A stretch of 32,452 nt of DNA. It comes from Kiritimatiellota bacterium. GTDB lineage: Bacteria > Verrucomicrobiota > Kiritimatiellia > CAIQIC01. The first letter of the stretch is position 1. Each line of letters begins with the position of its first letter. The notes beneath the pieces were generated by a model. The model searched no databases. It was not told where the DNA came from and saw only the letters and a list, made by a program, of their open reading frames with translations. Positions 24,029 to 32,452 of this stretch are shown here, in pieces. Where the stretch lies: NCBI GenBank assembly GCA_026398385.1, contig JAPLSZ010000224.1:27049-59500 (forward strand), given 5' to 3'. The position numbers were made by a program, and so were the translations under genes.

Positions 24029-27000
24029 TCATTTCAGCAACGCGTCCGCGGCATGGCGGACATCTACCGGCTGACGTTCATCGGAAACGAAAGCCCGGAG
24101 GGCCTGGCGTGCGAATTCAAGTTGCGCATGATCCTTCACCCGGCCGAATTCGACGATGATCCGTCTTTTGATCCATAGCTCGCCGCCCTCCAGGCTTTCG
24201 AACAGGGGGCGCCGGGCGACTTCTTCGTGGAGCAGCAGCAGGCTGACCGCCGCGGGAATCCGCACCCGGGTGTCCCCGTCCGAAAGCAGGTTTTTCAGGA
24301 TGGTCACATTCCCGTCGCGGTCAGCGGGTTCCCCATCCGCGAGATGGACCGCGGCCTCGGCGCGGCCGTCGGCATCTTTTCCACCCGCGAGCATCCGGTA
24401 GAAGTCGCGCGCCGCGGAAGGACCGATTTGCGCCACAGCTTCCAAGATGATCGCCGGCGATAGCAGCTCCTCGCCGCTCCGGGGATCGGCCGGCGGCGCA
24501 AGCGCCGTTTCCCTGATCTCATTCCAATCGCCCGCCAAGACATCCAGATTGCGGATCGAATCGTACTGGGCACGCTGGACCGCCATGCTTTGCGCGGCCA
24601 TGAACCCGCTGCCGCTCCGCCGCTTTTCATCATTTTGCGCGTCGATGTACAACTCCGTCAGCCGCGGCATCGCCTCCCTCGCCTTGAGCGCACCCAGCGC
24701 GGTCACGATCGAAGCGCGCGCCAGCCCGCTTTCCATGTCGAGCGCCCGGATCAGGACCAAAATGGACGACGGATCACGGATGGCGCCGCAGGCGCGGGCC
24801 GCGTTGGATCGCACGACCCGATCCTTGCTGGACAGCGCCGCATGCAGGCGCGGCAGTTGGTTGGTGCCCGCATATCCGAAAACCGCTGAAGCGAAGCGAA
24901 CCTGTGCGTTGGCATGCGGAGCGTCGTGCGCCGTAAGAAGTACATCGGCCGCTTCGGGGTGCTCGTTCAAGGCGGGGGCCAGTTGCTTCAACAATTCAAC
25001 ATCCGGCGCGTAATCGCTGACGGGCGGCGGCGAATCCAGCATCAGCGCGAAAATTGGCGCAGTTGCCCGAGGGGCCAGCACGGCATATAGAAGAGCCCGC
25101 TCCACTTCGACGCCCACCGAAGAATCAACTCCGAATGGGAAATTGCCGTACTCGTGATCCCCGCGGACGATCTCGCGCAGGATTTCAAGATCAGGAATTC
25201 GACCGCTCCGGCAAAGTTGAATGGCGGCAAAACCGCGAACGCTGGCATCCCGATCCTTCAGCATTTTCTCGTAGGCTGCGGTAATGGCGGGTCCTGGCTG
25301 TGCGCGACTGAGCATGAAAAGTGCGGTGCAGCGCTCCCGGACTTCCGGCGATTCCAGCATGTGGATCAGCAACGGCACGTAAGCGGAGACCGTGTCCTCA
25401 CGACCCAGCAGGCCCAGCAGGCCCGCGACGGCCCGTGTGCGATAGAACGGATTCGGATCATTCAGCGCGACGGTCACCTCCGCCGCCGTTTCGAGATCCA
25501 GAGGCCGCCGGTTCGCTTCGTCCACCTGTTGCTGGCGCGCGGATCGGACTATCACGACCTCTTCGTGCGGCCACGCCTTTCCGGCCAGTGTGGCGGGGGG
25601 GGTAGAAGGAATCATCAGCAGGCCGTGTGTACCGGCGAGGATCGTAGAGACGCCCGCTTCGACATTACTGACCAGCGTGTATCCGCCGAGAACCGGCATT
25701 TCTTCGCCGCACAGATTCGGTGGAACGGCCCCCGGCAGAATTTCGTCGCCGTCGCCGATCCGTCCGGTTTTCGTGTCCAGGATCGAACTACGGAAGGTCC
25801 GGACTCTGTCGTCAGGGCGATTCGCTGGCCACCGGAGCGTCACCTCGGCGGGGAGTGGCGCGACCACGCTTCCTTCCAGCGGCGTACCGTAAGCACGGAC
25901 GCTATAAATACTGCCATAGAGGATATGCAACTGGTCACCTTCGGCGCGCAGGCGCTTGATCTTGTCGCACTTCAACCCGTCGGCTTGCGACAGGGTCTGG
26001 ATGAGACCGGTCTTCAGATCCATCACCGCCAGTCCGCCGCCGTCATCGCCCAGTTCGCACGCCAGGTACAATCGGTCGCCGATGCGCGCCACATCCTCGA
26101 CCTTGTTGGACGGCAGGCCCTCGGAGACCGTGATACGACCGACGATTTTCCCGTCGGGCAGCGAGAGAATCGTCACGCCACCGTTCGAGCACACGTAGAG
26201 CCGGTCACCGTCGCGCACGCAGCGCTTCACGTAAAAATCGGCCAGTTCCGCATCGGTGGTTCCGATCTTCCGCCAGGTGCCGGCCGCCGGATCAACCAGA
26301 AACAGGCCGCCTTCCAGGTCCTGGACGTGGTGGCTCATGCCGTCGTTGTCATCGTAGCCGAGGTTGTCCTCCTGCCATTCGCGGACAATCGAGGCACCGA
26401 CGAGCAACCGGCCGTTCTTGAGGGGAATACAGGACAGCCCAGGGCCGCGATCCCCCGGCAGGTTCAACTTCACGGCGGCGAGTGCACCGGAGATATTTTC
26501 GCCGGCCGCACCGGTCAGGGCCGCCGGCACGGGACCGGCCGTTTTCCGGAGAATTTTTTTCTCGCGGTCGTATGTCACCAGGATGCCCGGATTGTCGCCG
26601 GCCAGCCACACGAGACCGTTGCTTTCGCCCAGCAAACGGAAAACGGTAGACTGCCATTCTCCCTGACTTGCGAGACCGGACAAAGGTAGCACGGTGAGCG
26701 ATAGCGTGACCGGATCCAGCAGCGCTGGCCGATGCCGAAGCTCGTCGTTGACATCGGCATCGGCCCAGACTTCGTGTTCCGTCGAGCCGATGATGCGCCA
26801 ATCCCGTTGAGTTGTTTCAATGGCCTTGAACTCGCCGGGCGATGGATCGTATACAGACCGTTCGGCCCAAAGTTTTCCGCACCCGGCGAAGAGCGCATCG
26901 CCCTGTCTACCGAGATGTAGAGTCTCTTTCGTTCTCGGATCGTAGCGATACACGTCGCCGTCCGAACAAACCCATAGCCTGTCGTTCCACCATAGCAGGC

Positions 27001-29605
27001 GGGCGACGGGAAACGCATCGTGAACCCGATCCGTGCGGGTTTTCCCGGACGGATCCATCGTCTGCTTGACGCGGTCGCGTTGCCGGCCGTCCGCCTTTTC
27101 GACCCCGACCCGGATCAGTCGCGGCTCCTCCGACCACAAATCGTCCAGCCGGAACAGTCCGTCGCGGGTTCCGACATACAAACCGGCTGGCGTATCGCAG
27201 AAAGTCATGATGCCCGCGTCGGTGGGGATCTGCAAAACATCCAGCGCCCGGCCCGTGTCGCGATAGCGCACCAATCCCCACGAGGTTCCGATCCAGGCGC
27301 GGCCGCCGGAATCGCCCCACTGTGCGCCCGGCGCGATGGCGCGGACATCGTCGCGGTTGGCCAGTAAACGAACACCTTCCGGAAGACCGACGGTGCGGAC
27401 GGTGACCGTGTCGCGGGCGATTCGATGCCCGGTGACGGGATCGATCCGCGGCCGTTGTTTGTCCGTGCGCAGCCGGTTCACCTGGTTGATCAACGGCACA
27501 CAACCGGTCTTCTCAATCAACGCCGCCGCGCGTTCGATGTCCGTGGTTTTCTTGAGATGCGCGAGAAGAACGTAGAGTCCTCGAAGCGTGTACGCGGCGA
27601 CCTGCGATTCGCTGTGGATGCTGTCATTCCAGTTGGCCCGGTAATTCGACAGCGACGTTTCGTCGCGAACGAAGGGCTTTTGTTTTCCTTCCAGCACGCG
27701 GAAGCCCAGCGCCAGCAGTTTTTCCTCGTTGCCGGGATACCGCTCGTACAGCCGGAACAGCCGATAGGCGAGATCCGCATAGTTGCGGAAATGCGTGCGA
27801 TTCTGTGCGCCCTTGCCGTGGGGGAACGCGGACAGCGCGTCGCTCTCCAGGAGTTGCTCCAACACGGGAATGACCTCCGGCCCATCTAGCCGGCCCATGG
27901 AATCCAGCCACTCGAGTTGCGTTTGCATGTCCCGGGGATTGGCGGCCACCAGCGCCTCCAGCAAACGGCGATAAGGTTCGACGCCTGCATTTCGGAACCG
28001 CTCCTTCCAGGGCAGGATTGCATCCCCGAAATCTCCCTGCTTGAGCGCCGCGACTTCGGCGACCGCCTTGATCGTGCCGTCCTTGTCGCCCAGCAGCCAG
28101 CGGAGGTTGGCGCGCACATGCGGCTTTGTGGTGGTCGTGTCGGCGCGGCCCGCGAGCCACGCCATGATCTCCGCTTCCTTGCCGGCGGTCCGGAATCGAG
28201 AAACCGTTTGCTCCAGCCTTTCGAGACTGCCCATTTCGCCGTCCGACATTTCCGTCAGCCGCAACGCAACCTCCATGGCGCGGTCGCTTTTCCCGAGCGC
28301 CGCATAGAGCCGCTGCAACCGGCCCAGCAGATCCCGTTGGATGAACTCCTGCGCATGGGCCGACTCACGGCCGGCCCTCAGAAGTTGCCTTGGCATTTGG
28401 CTCATCATGCTGCTCTGCACGGCCTCCTCGTCTTCGTCCGGCAACGACGGGGAAATAAACGGCAGGGCCAGAGCCTTTTCATATTCGGCCGCGGCGTCGG
28501 CAAGCCGGCCCGCATCCTCATAGACTTGTCCCCTCCGGATGGCCGTGGTGACCGGATCGAATTTTCCGGCTTCGACATAGGCCAGTTCCAGCGCGACGGC
28601 TTCGTCGGTCCGGCCTTCGTGTGTGCGGATTCGCGCCAGGACGCGTCGGGCGCGGTTTTCGCCGACAGCGATTTGTTTCCGGATCGTATCGTCCAGCCGT
28701 TCGACCTGGCCCGCGATCTTGAACTCGCCATAGGTCAGCCGGATGAACTCCTTGCGCGAAAGGCCGGCGCAGGCGAGTTGCCAGGACGACCACGGGCTTG
28801 GGGCGATGCGTTCCGGGAGTTGCACAGTCTGCCCTGCCGCGAGCGGTACTTCGTGTCCGGCCGGCAGGCGGTCCATGTCCATCGTCAGCAGCGGCTCGGA
28901 CAGCACGGCCAGCGCGGCCTTCGTGTTTCCGCGCTGTTTGAGGAAGAAGGCATAGTCGAGCGCGAATTGCAGCGCCCGGCCGTCGAAGCCGCAGGGTTTG
29001 ACCGCCACGCGGTTCGTGTCGGGCGGATTGCCGGGATAAATTTCAACCCGCACATGCGGTCGCGTGTTGTTGCGATGAACCGCCCAGATGCGGGTAAACT
29101 CGCGCGCCGCGTCGTCCCAGGCCTCCAAGGCGATGAAGCGCCGGAGCAGCCAGTTGTCGCGATGGCTGCCGGGTCCCGCTTCGAAAGGCAGGACCGGGTG
29201 TTCGCTGAAATCAAATTCATATACCTGCGCGGAATCGCCCGTGCGCGACCATTCGACGTAATACTCGCCGACCGCCAGCTTCGCCGCCGCTGTCCGGTAG
29301 CAGCGCAGCGCGGCGGCCTTGTTACCCTGGGCGAGTTTGAGATCGCCCTCAATGAGCTGCACGCGCGCCGCGGGGATATTCGCGGGCAGATCCGCCAACA
29401 GGGCGAGAAATTCTGCGGCCTTGGGCCGCGCCACCCCAACGGCCAGGTGTTCCGCGCCGGGAACTTTCAGAAACGCGCGAAACGCCTCGACATCCCGCCC
29501 TGCTTGCAGCAGTTTCCGGCCGGTCTCGAAGTCGTTTTCCGCGGCGGCGGCGCTGCCGGCGACTACAGCGCACGCAAGCAATCCGGATATGATTTGCGTT
29601 CTCAT
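24029..29605 (-). CDS. Giant (1858-aa) secreted protein: TPR-like N-terminus, beta-propeller middle, HEAT-repeat C-terminus
   Basis: Signal MRTQIISGLLACAVVAGSAAA; helical repeats; propeller-like GTSWGLVRY, AGLYVGTRDGLFRLDDL, DRLYVCSNGGVTILSL; HEAT-like DPNPFYRTRAVAGLLGLLG, DRDASVRGFAAIQLCRSG, DTRVRIPAAVSLLLLHE. Confidence 0.8.
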   Translation of the reverse strand: MRTQIISGLLACAVVAGSAAAAENDFETGRKLLQAGRDVEAFRAFLKVPGAEHLAVGVARPKAAEFLALLADLPANIPAARVQLIEGDLKLAQGNKAAALRCYRTAAAKLAVGEYYVEWSRTGDSAQVYEFDFSEHPVLPFEAGPGSHRDNWLLRRFIALEAWDDAAREFTRIWAVHRNNTRPHVRVEIYPGNPPDTNRVAVKPCGFDGRALQFALDYAFFLKQRGNTKAALAVLSEPLLTMDMDRLPAGHEVPLAAGQTVQLPERIAPSPWSSWQLACAGLSRKEFIRLTYGEFKIAGQVERLDDTIRKQIAVGENRARRVLARIRTHEGRTDEAVALELAYVEAGKFDPVTTAIRRGQVYEDAGRLADAAAEYEKALALPFISPSLPDEDEEAVQSSMMSQMPRQLLRAGRESAHAQEFIQRDLLGRLQRLYAALGKSDRAMEVALRLTEMSDGEMGSLERLEQTVSRFRTAGKEAEIMAWLAGRADTTTTKPHVRANLRWLLGDKDGTIKAVAEVAALKQGDFGDAILPWKERFRNAGVEPYRRLLEALVAANPRDMQTQLEWLDSMGRLDGPEVIPVLEQLLESDALSAFPHGKGAQNRTHFRNYADLAYRLFRLYERYPGNEEKLLALGFRVLEGKQKPFVRDETSLSNYRANWNDSIHSESQVAAYTLRGLYVLLAHLKKTTDIERAAALIEKTGCVPLINQVNRLRTDKQRPRIDPVTGHRIARDTVTVRTVGLPEGVRLLANRDDVRAIAPGAQWGDSGGRAWIGTSWGLVRYRDTGRALDVLQIPTDAGIMTFCDTPAGLYVGTRDGLFRLDDLWSEEPRLIRVGVEKADGRQRDRVKQTMDPSGKTRTDRVHDAFPVARLLWWNDRLWVCSDGDVYRYDPRTKETLHLGRQGDALFAGCGKLWAERSVYDPSPGEFKAIETTQRDWRIIGSTEHEVWADADVNDELRHRPALLDPVTLSLTVLPLSGLASQGEWQSTVFRLLGESNGLVWLAGDNPGILVTYDREKKILRKTAGPVPAALTGAAGENISGALAAVKLNLPGDRGPGLSCIPLKNGRLLVGASIVREWQEDNLGYDDNDGMSHHVQDLEGGLFLVDPAAGTWRKIGTTDAELADFYVKRCVRDGDRLYVCSNGGVTILSLPDGKIVGRITVSEGLPSNKVEDVARIGDRLYLACELGDDGGGLAVMDLKTGLIQTLSQADGLKCDKIKRLRAEGDQLHILYGSIYSVRAYGTPLEGSVVAPLPAEVTLRWPANRPDDRVRTFRSSILDTKTGRIGDGDEILPGAVPPNLCGEEMPVLGGYTLVSNVEAGVSTILAGTHGLLMIPSTPPATLAGKAWPHEEVVIVRSARQQQVDEANRRPLDLETAAEVTVALNDPNPFYRTRAVAGLLGLLGREDTVSAYVPLLIHMLESPEVRERCTALFMLSRAQPGPAITAAYEKMLKDRDASVRGFAAIQLCRSGRIPDLEILREIVRGDHEYGNFPFGVDSSVGVEVERALLYAVLAPRATAPIFALMLDSPPPVSDYAPDVELLKQLAPALNEHPEAADVLLTAHDAPHANAQVRFASAVFGYAGTNQLPRLHAALSSKDRVVRSNAARACGAIRDPSSILVLIRALDMESGLARASIVTALGALKAREAMPRLTELYIDAQNDEKRRSGSGFMAAQSMAVQRAQYDSIRNLDVLAGDWNEIRETALAPPADPRSGEELLSPAIILEAVAQIGPSAARDFYRMLAGGKDADGRAEAAVHLADGEPADRDGNVTILKNLLSDGDTRVRIPAAVSLLLLHEEVARRPLFESLEGGELWIKRRIIVEFGRVKDHAQLEFARQALRAFVSDERQPVDVRHAADALLK

Positions 29606-29629
29606 GCCATCAGCCGGGCGGACCGGCGG

Positions 29630-30814
29630 CTAGGCGAGTCGGCCCATGAACCGCCGGAGACGCGTCAGGGCTTCCCGGATATTCTCCAGCGAGGTCGCGT
29701 AAGCGCAGCGGACGTGCCCCTCGCCGCAGGCGCCAAAGGCCGAACCCGGTACCACGGCGACCTTTTCCTCCTGCAGCAGGCGCAGGGCGAAGTCCTTTGA
29801 GGAGAGTCCGAATTTCCGGATGTCCGGGAACGCATAGAAGGCGCCCAGCGGCCGCGAGCAGGCCAGGCCCATTTCGTCGAACGCCTGCGCCACGACGTTC
29901 CGCCGACGCCGGTACTCCGCCACCATGCCCTCGAGGTCCGTCTCCGGCCGGGCGAGCGCTTCGATGGCGGCCTTCTGGCCGAGCGACGAGGCGCAGAGCA
30001 TGGTGTACTGATGCACCTTCATCATGGCTTCGATCAGCTCCGCCGGCCCGCAGGCATAGCCCAGCCGGTAGCCGGTCATGGCCCAGGCCTTGGAAAAGCC
30101 GTGCAGGAAAATCGTCCGCTCCCGCAGGCCCGGCAGGCTGGCGATGCTCGTGTGCGCGCCGTCATACGTCAGCTCGGCATAAATTTCGTCCGTGATCACG
30201 AGCAGGTCGTGCGCCACGGCAAAGGCGGCGAGCTCCTCCAGGTCCGCGCGGCGCATCACGGCGCCGGTCGGGTTGTTCGGGAAGTTCAGCATCAACACCT
30301 TGGTCCGCGGCGTGACCTGGCGCTCCAACAGGGCGCGCGTCAGCCGGAAGCCGTCCGCGGCGACGGTCGTCACGGCCCGCGGCACGCCGTGGGCAAAGAG
30401 GATCGTGGCGCGGTACGAGACATAACACGGCTCGTGGTACAGCACCTCGTCGCCGGGATTCAGCAGCGCGCGCAGGGCCAGGTCCAGGGCCTCGCTCACG
30501 CCGACGGTGATCAGAATTTCGCGCTCCGGGTCATAGCCCACGTCAAACCGCCGGCGCACGTAGCCCGCGATCGCCCGGCGCAGCTCCAGGTAGCCCAGGT
30601 TGCTGGTATAGTGCGTCGCGCCGCGCTCCAAGGCGAACACGGTGGCTTCGCGCACGTGCCAGGGTGTGTCGAAATCCGGCTCGCCAATGCCCAGGCTGAT
30701 CACGTCCTGCATCGTGCTGACGATGTCGAAGAAGTCGCGGATGCCCGAGCGCGGAATGTCCCGCACGTGATCGGCGATCCGGCTAGGGAGTGACCGTGAG
30801 CCGTTCGTCTTCAT
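29630..30814 (-). CDS. PLP-dependent class I/II aminotransferase
   Basis: VISLGIGEPDFDTPWHVREA, HYTSNLGYLELRRAIA, LMLNFPNNPTGAVM, ITDEIYAELTYDG, HGFSKAWAMTGYRLGY. Confidence 0.93.
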   Translation of the reverse strand: MKTNGSRSLPSRIADHVRDIPRSGIRDFFDIVSTMQDVISLGIGEPDFDTPWHVREATVFALERGATHYTSNLGYLELRRAIAGYVRRRFDVGYDPEREILITVGVSEALDLALRALLNPGDEVLYHEPCYVSYRATILFAHGVPRAVTTVAADGFRLTRALLERQVTPRTKVLMLNFPNNPTGAVMRRADLEELAAFAVAHDLLVITDEIYAELTYDGAHTSIASLPGLRERTIFLHGFSKAWAMTGYRLGYACGPAELIEAMMKVHQYTMLCASSLGQKAAIEALARPETDLEGMVAEYRRRRNVVAQAFDEMGLACSRPLGAFYAFPDIRKFGLSSKDFALRLLQEEKVAVVPGSAFGACGEGHVRCAYATSLENIREALTRLRRFMGRLA

Positions 30815-31262
30815 GGCGGGACTCCATCAGCACGCCCAGGCGTTTATAGGTTTTGAGCATGAAATGCGTGGAGGTCGAAAGGACGCCGTTGATCGTCGCC
30901 AGCTTCTCGCTGACGAACGCGGCGACGCGCTGCAGGTTGGGGCCTTCCACGAAGATCAACAGATCGTAGGTGCCGCTCATCAAATAGGCCGACCGCACCT
31001 CCGGGAAGCGGCTGATCCGCTCGGCGATGCGGTTGAAGCCGCCCTCGCGCTCCGGCGTCACCTTGACCTCGATCACGGCGGTCACCGTGTCCAGCTCGAG
31101 CTGGTCCTCGTTGAGGACCGCCTGGTAGCCGCGGATCACGCCGTCCTGCTCGTAGGCGGCGACCCGCCGGGCCACCTCCGCCGCGGGCACGTTCAGCATC
31201 CGGGCGATGTTTTCGTGCGACTCCAGCGCGTTCTTTTGCAGTATTTTCAGCAATTCATCCAT
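30783..31262 (-). CDS. Lrp/AsnC-family transcriptional regulator
   Basis: HTH ENIARMLNVPAAEVARRVAAYEQDGVIRGYQAVLN; RAM domain VEVKV/SGTYDLLIFVEGPNLQRVAAFV; overlaps aminotransferase start by 32 bp. Confidence 0.9.
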   Translation of the reverse strand: MDELLKILQKNALESHENIARMLNVPAAEVARRVAAYEQDGVIRGYQAVLNEDQLELDTVTAVIEVKVTPEREGGFNRIAERISRFPEVRSAYLMSGTYDLLIFVEGPNLQRVAAFVSEKLATINGVLSTSTHFMLKTYKRLGVLMESRHEDERLTVTP

Positions 31263-31332
31263 GACGGACCTCGCTAGGTAATGCGGCCGGCAGTCTAGCC
31301 GCGCAGCCCGGGGAATGAAACGATAAAATTAA

Positions 31333-32187
31333 TCATTTCGGCGCGTAGACGCGCACATAGTCCACGATGAACTGCTGCGGCAAGGCCGCGCCGTCAATCT
31401 TCCGGCCGCGCCCTTCCAGCGCAAGGTTCAGCAGGATGTAATGCGGCTTGCGGAAGGCGTTGTCGCCCTGGTCGTCGAGCTTGGCAAGCGGGACCGTGTG
31501 ATATTTTTTGCCATCGCAGAAGAAGTCCATGCGTTCAGCGTTCCACTCGAGCGCATACACGTGGAATTCGCCGAGCGACTCCGGCACCTCCAGCTTCCCG
31601 TGGTCCTGCTGGTGCTTGCCGTCCCGGCGCCAGTGCACCGTCGCGGTCATCTCGTGCGGCCGGCGCGCCCAATACTCCATGATGTCAATCTCGCCGCACG
31701 CGGGCCAGCCGGCGGTCTGGTGATTGATGCCGAGCGTCCAGAACGCCGGCCACGTGTCCAGCCCCTGCGGCAGCTTGGCGCGGAGTTCCAGACGCCCGTA
31801 TTGCCAGCTTGCCCGGTGCTGCGTGATCAGGCTGGCCGACGTATAGTCGGCGGCTGCCCGCTGCGGCTTGCCCGGCCTCGTCGCGCCGGGCTGGAAACTG
31901 GGATTCTTGAACGGCTCCTGGCGCGCCGCGATGATCAACGTGCCGTGCTCGACGCGCGCGTTTTCCAACCGGCCGCGCGTGTACCACTGCGGCTCGTTAT
32001 TGCGCACGAACCCCTCTTCATAATCCCACTTTTTGGGGTCGGGCAGACCGGTGTAATTGAACTCGTCACCCCACACCAGTTGCCATTTGGCCGGATCGGC
32101 CGCGCCCGCCGGCTCCGCGGCGCGCGCGTCGCCCAACACCGCCAGCACCGCAACCCCGATCAAGACGGGCAGGGATGTTTTTTTCAT
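31333..32187 (-). CDS. Glycoside hydrolase family 16 (laminarinase-like), secreted
   Basis: Signal MKKTSLPVLIGVAVLAVLGDARA; LVWGDEFNYTGLPDPKKWDYE; catalytic GEIDIMEYWARRP; YALEWNAERMDFFCDGKKYH; FIVDYVRVYAPK. Confidence 0.95.
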   Translation of the reverse strand: MKKTSLPVLIGVAVLAVLGDARAAEPAGAADPAKWQLVWGDEFNYTGLPDPKKWDYEEGFVRNNEPQWYTRGRLENARVEHGTLIIAARQEPFKNPSFQPGATRPGKPQRAAADYTSASLITQHRASWQYGRLELRAKLPQGLDTWPAFWTLGINHQTAGWPACGEIDIMEYWARRPHEMTATVHWRRDGKHQQDHGKLEVPESLGEFHVYALEWNAERMDFFCDGKKYHTVPLAKLDDQGDNAFRKPHYILLNLALEGRGRKIDGAALPQQFIVDYVRVYAPK

Positions 32188-32226
32188 AGCGGCAGCATAG
32201 GCCGCACGCGGCGGCGTGTCGAGTAG

Positions 32227-32269
32227 GGGCGTCGCTAGCGACGCCCGTGGGCGCAGCAAGTCTGCGCCC
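32227..32269. repeat. Tandem palindromes upstream of GH16 gene
   Basis: Perfect 20-bp palindrome GGGCGTCGCTAGCGACGCCC (32227-32246), then hairpin GGGCGCAG-caagt-CTGCGCCC (32249-32269). Confidence 0.85.
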
Positions 32270-32317
32270 CAATCATGACCCATTATCGGATTATTTAACT
32301 ATGACTTTGCTCTGTAC

Positions 32318-32452
32318 TTAAGGCTTACGCGCGCGCTCGAGCATGTGCGTTGTTTTCGCCCGCACGGAGGCCGCGGGATCGTTGGTGCCACGCTGGATGA
32401 TGGCGGCGAAGGCAACGTTGGTGCAGCACGCGGCGCGCCACAGAGCGCCCTG
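32318..32452 (-). CDS. 3' end of a minus-strand CDS (HEAT-repeat-like tail), truncated by window edge
   Basis: Open frame from the edge: QGALWRAACCTNVAFAAIIQRGTNDPAASVRAKTTHMLERARKP*; 'DPAASVRAKT..ML' is HEAT-like. Confidence 0.45.
   Translation of the reverse strand, partial: QGALWRAACCTNVAFAAIIQRGTNDPAASVRAKTTHMLERARKP

Noticed and set aside
25154-26689. 511-aa plus-strand ORF
   Set aside because: Antisense to propeller/HEAT gene with no domain features.
27917-29800. 627-aa plus-strand ORF
   Set aside because: Antisense to the 1858-aa protein, rich in R/Q/G/A with no recognisable domain; typical GC-rich shadow ORF.
1-32452. tRNA, rRNA, CRISPR array or recognised defence island
   Set aside because: No T-loop/anticodon pattern, rRNA-like stretch, spacer array or known defence gene set seen on manual reading; a tRNAscan/Infernal run would be decisive.

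Overview
32.5-kb GC-rich bacterial chromosome window, about 20 intact protein genes. Gene content (exosortase/EpsI/TIGR03790, DUF1080, HX9DG-like prepilin, large propeller/HEAT secreted protein) fits the PVC superphylum, but that placement is inference. From left to right: 3' end of aspartate kinase; a DUF1080-like secreted protein and a secreted HExxH metallopeptidase-like protein, each preceded by a copy of the same ~145-bp repeat; decayed mobile-element genes (DUF932 fragment, transposase fragment); aroD; a cbpA-type DnaJ protein; glycogen phosphorylase; UDP-glucose dehydrogenase; a TPP-riboswitch-controlled thiS-thiG-thiH-thiF cluster (minus strand); a DUF4239-like membrane protein; an outer-membrane beta-barrel candidate; a prepilin-like protein and DegT aminotransferase; an exosortase - EpsI - TIGR03790 cluster (minus strand); a WbuC-like cupin; a zinc-ribbon/coiled-coil protein; Lrp - aminotransferase - 1858-aa TPR/propeller/HEAT protein (minus strand); a GH16 glycoside hydrolase; and the 3' end of a further minus-strand gene. 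Best second-look items: (1) a 188-bp MITE-like insertion with 17-bp terminal inverted repeats and CTAA target duplication, with the empty site preserved in the other repeat copy ~1.1 kb away; (2) a candidate phase-variable promoter with a G9 tract in the -35/-10 spacer upstream of prepilin/DegT; (3) the exosortase cluster with a zinc-ribbon-bearing EpsI and no visible PEP-CTERM substrate nearby; (4) several different intergenic repeat/palindrome elements, two of them inside thi operon gaps. No CRISPR, tRNA or rRNA was recognised. No clearly novel defence or signalling system was found.
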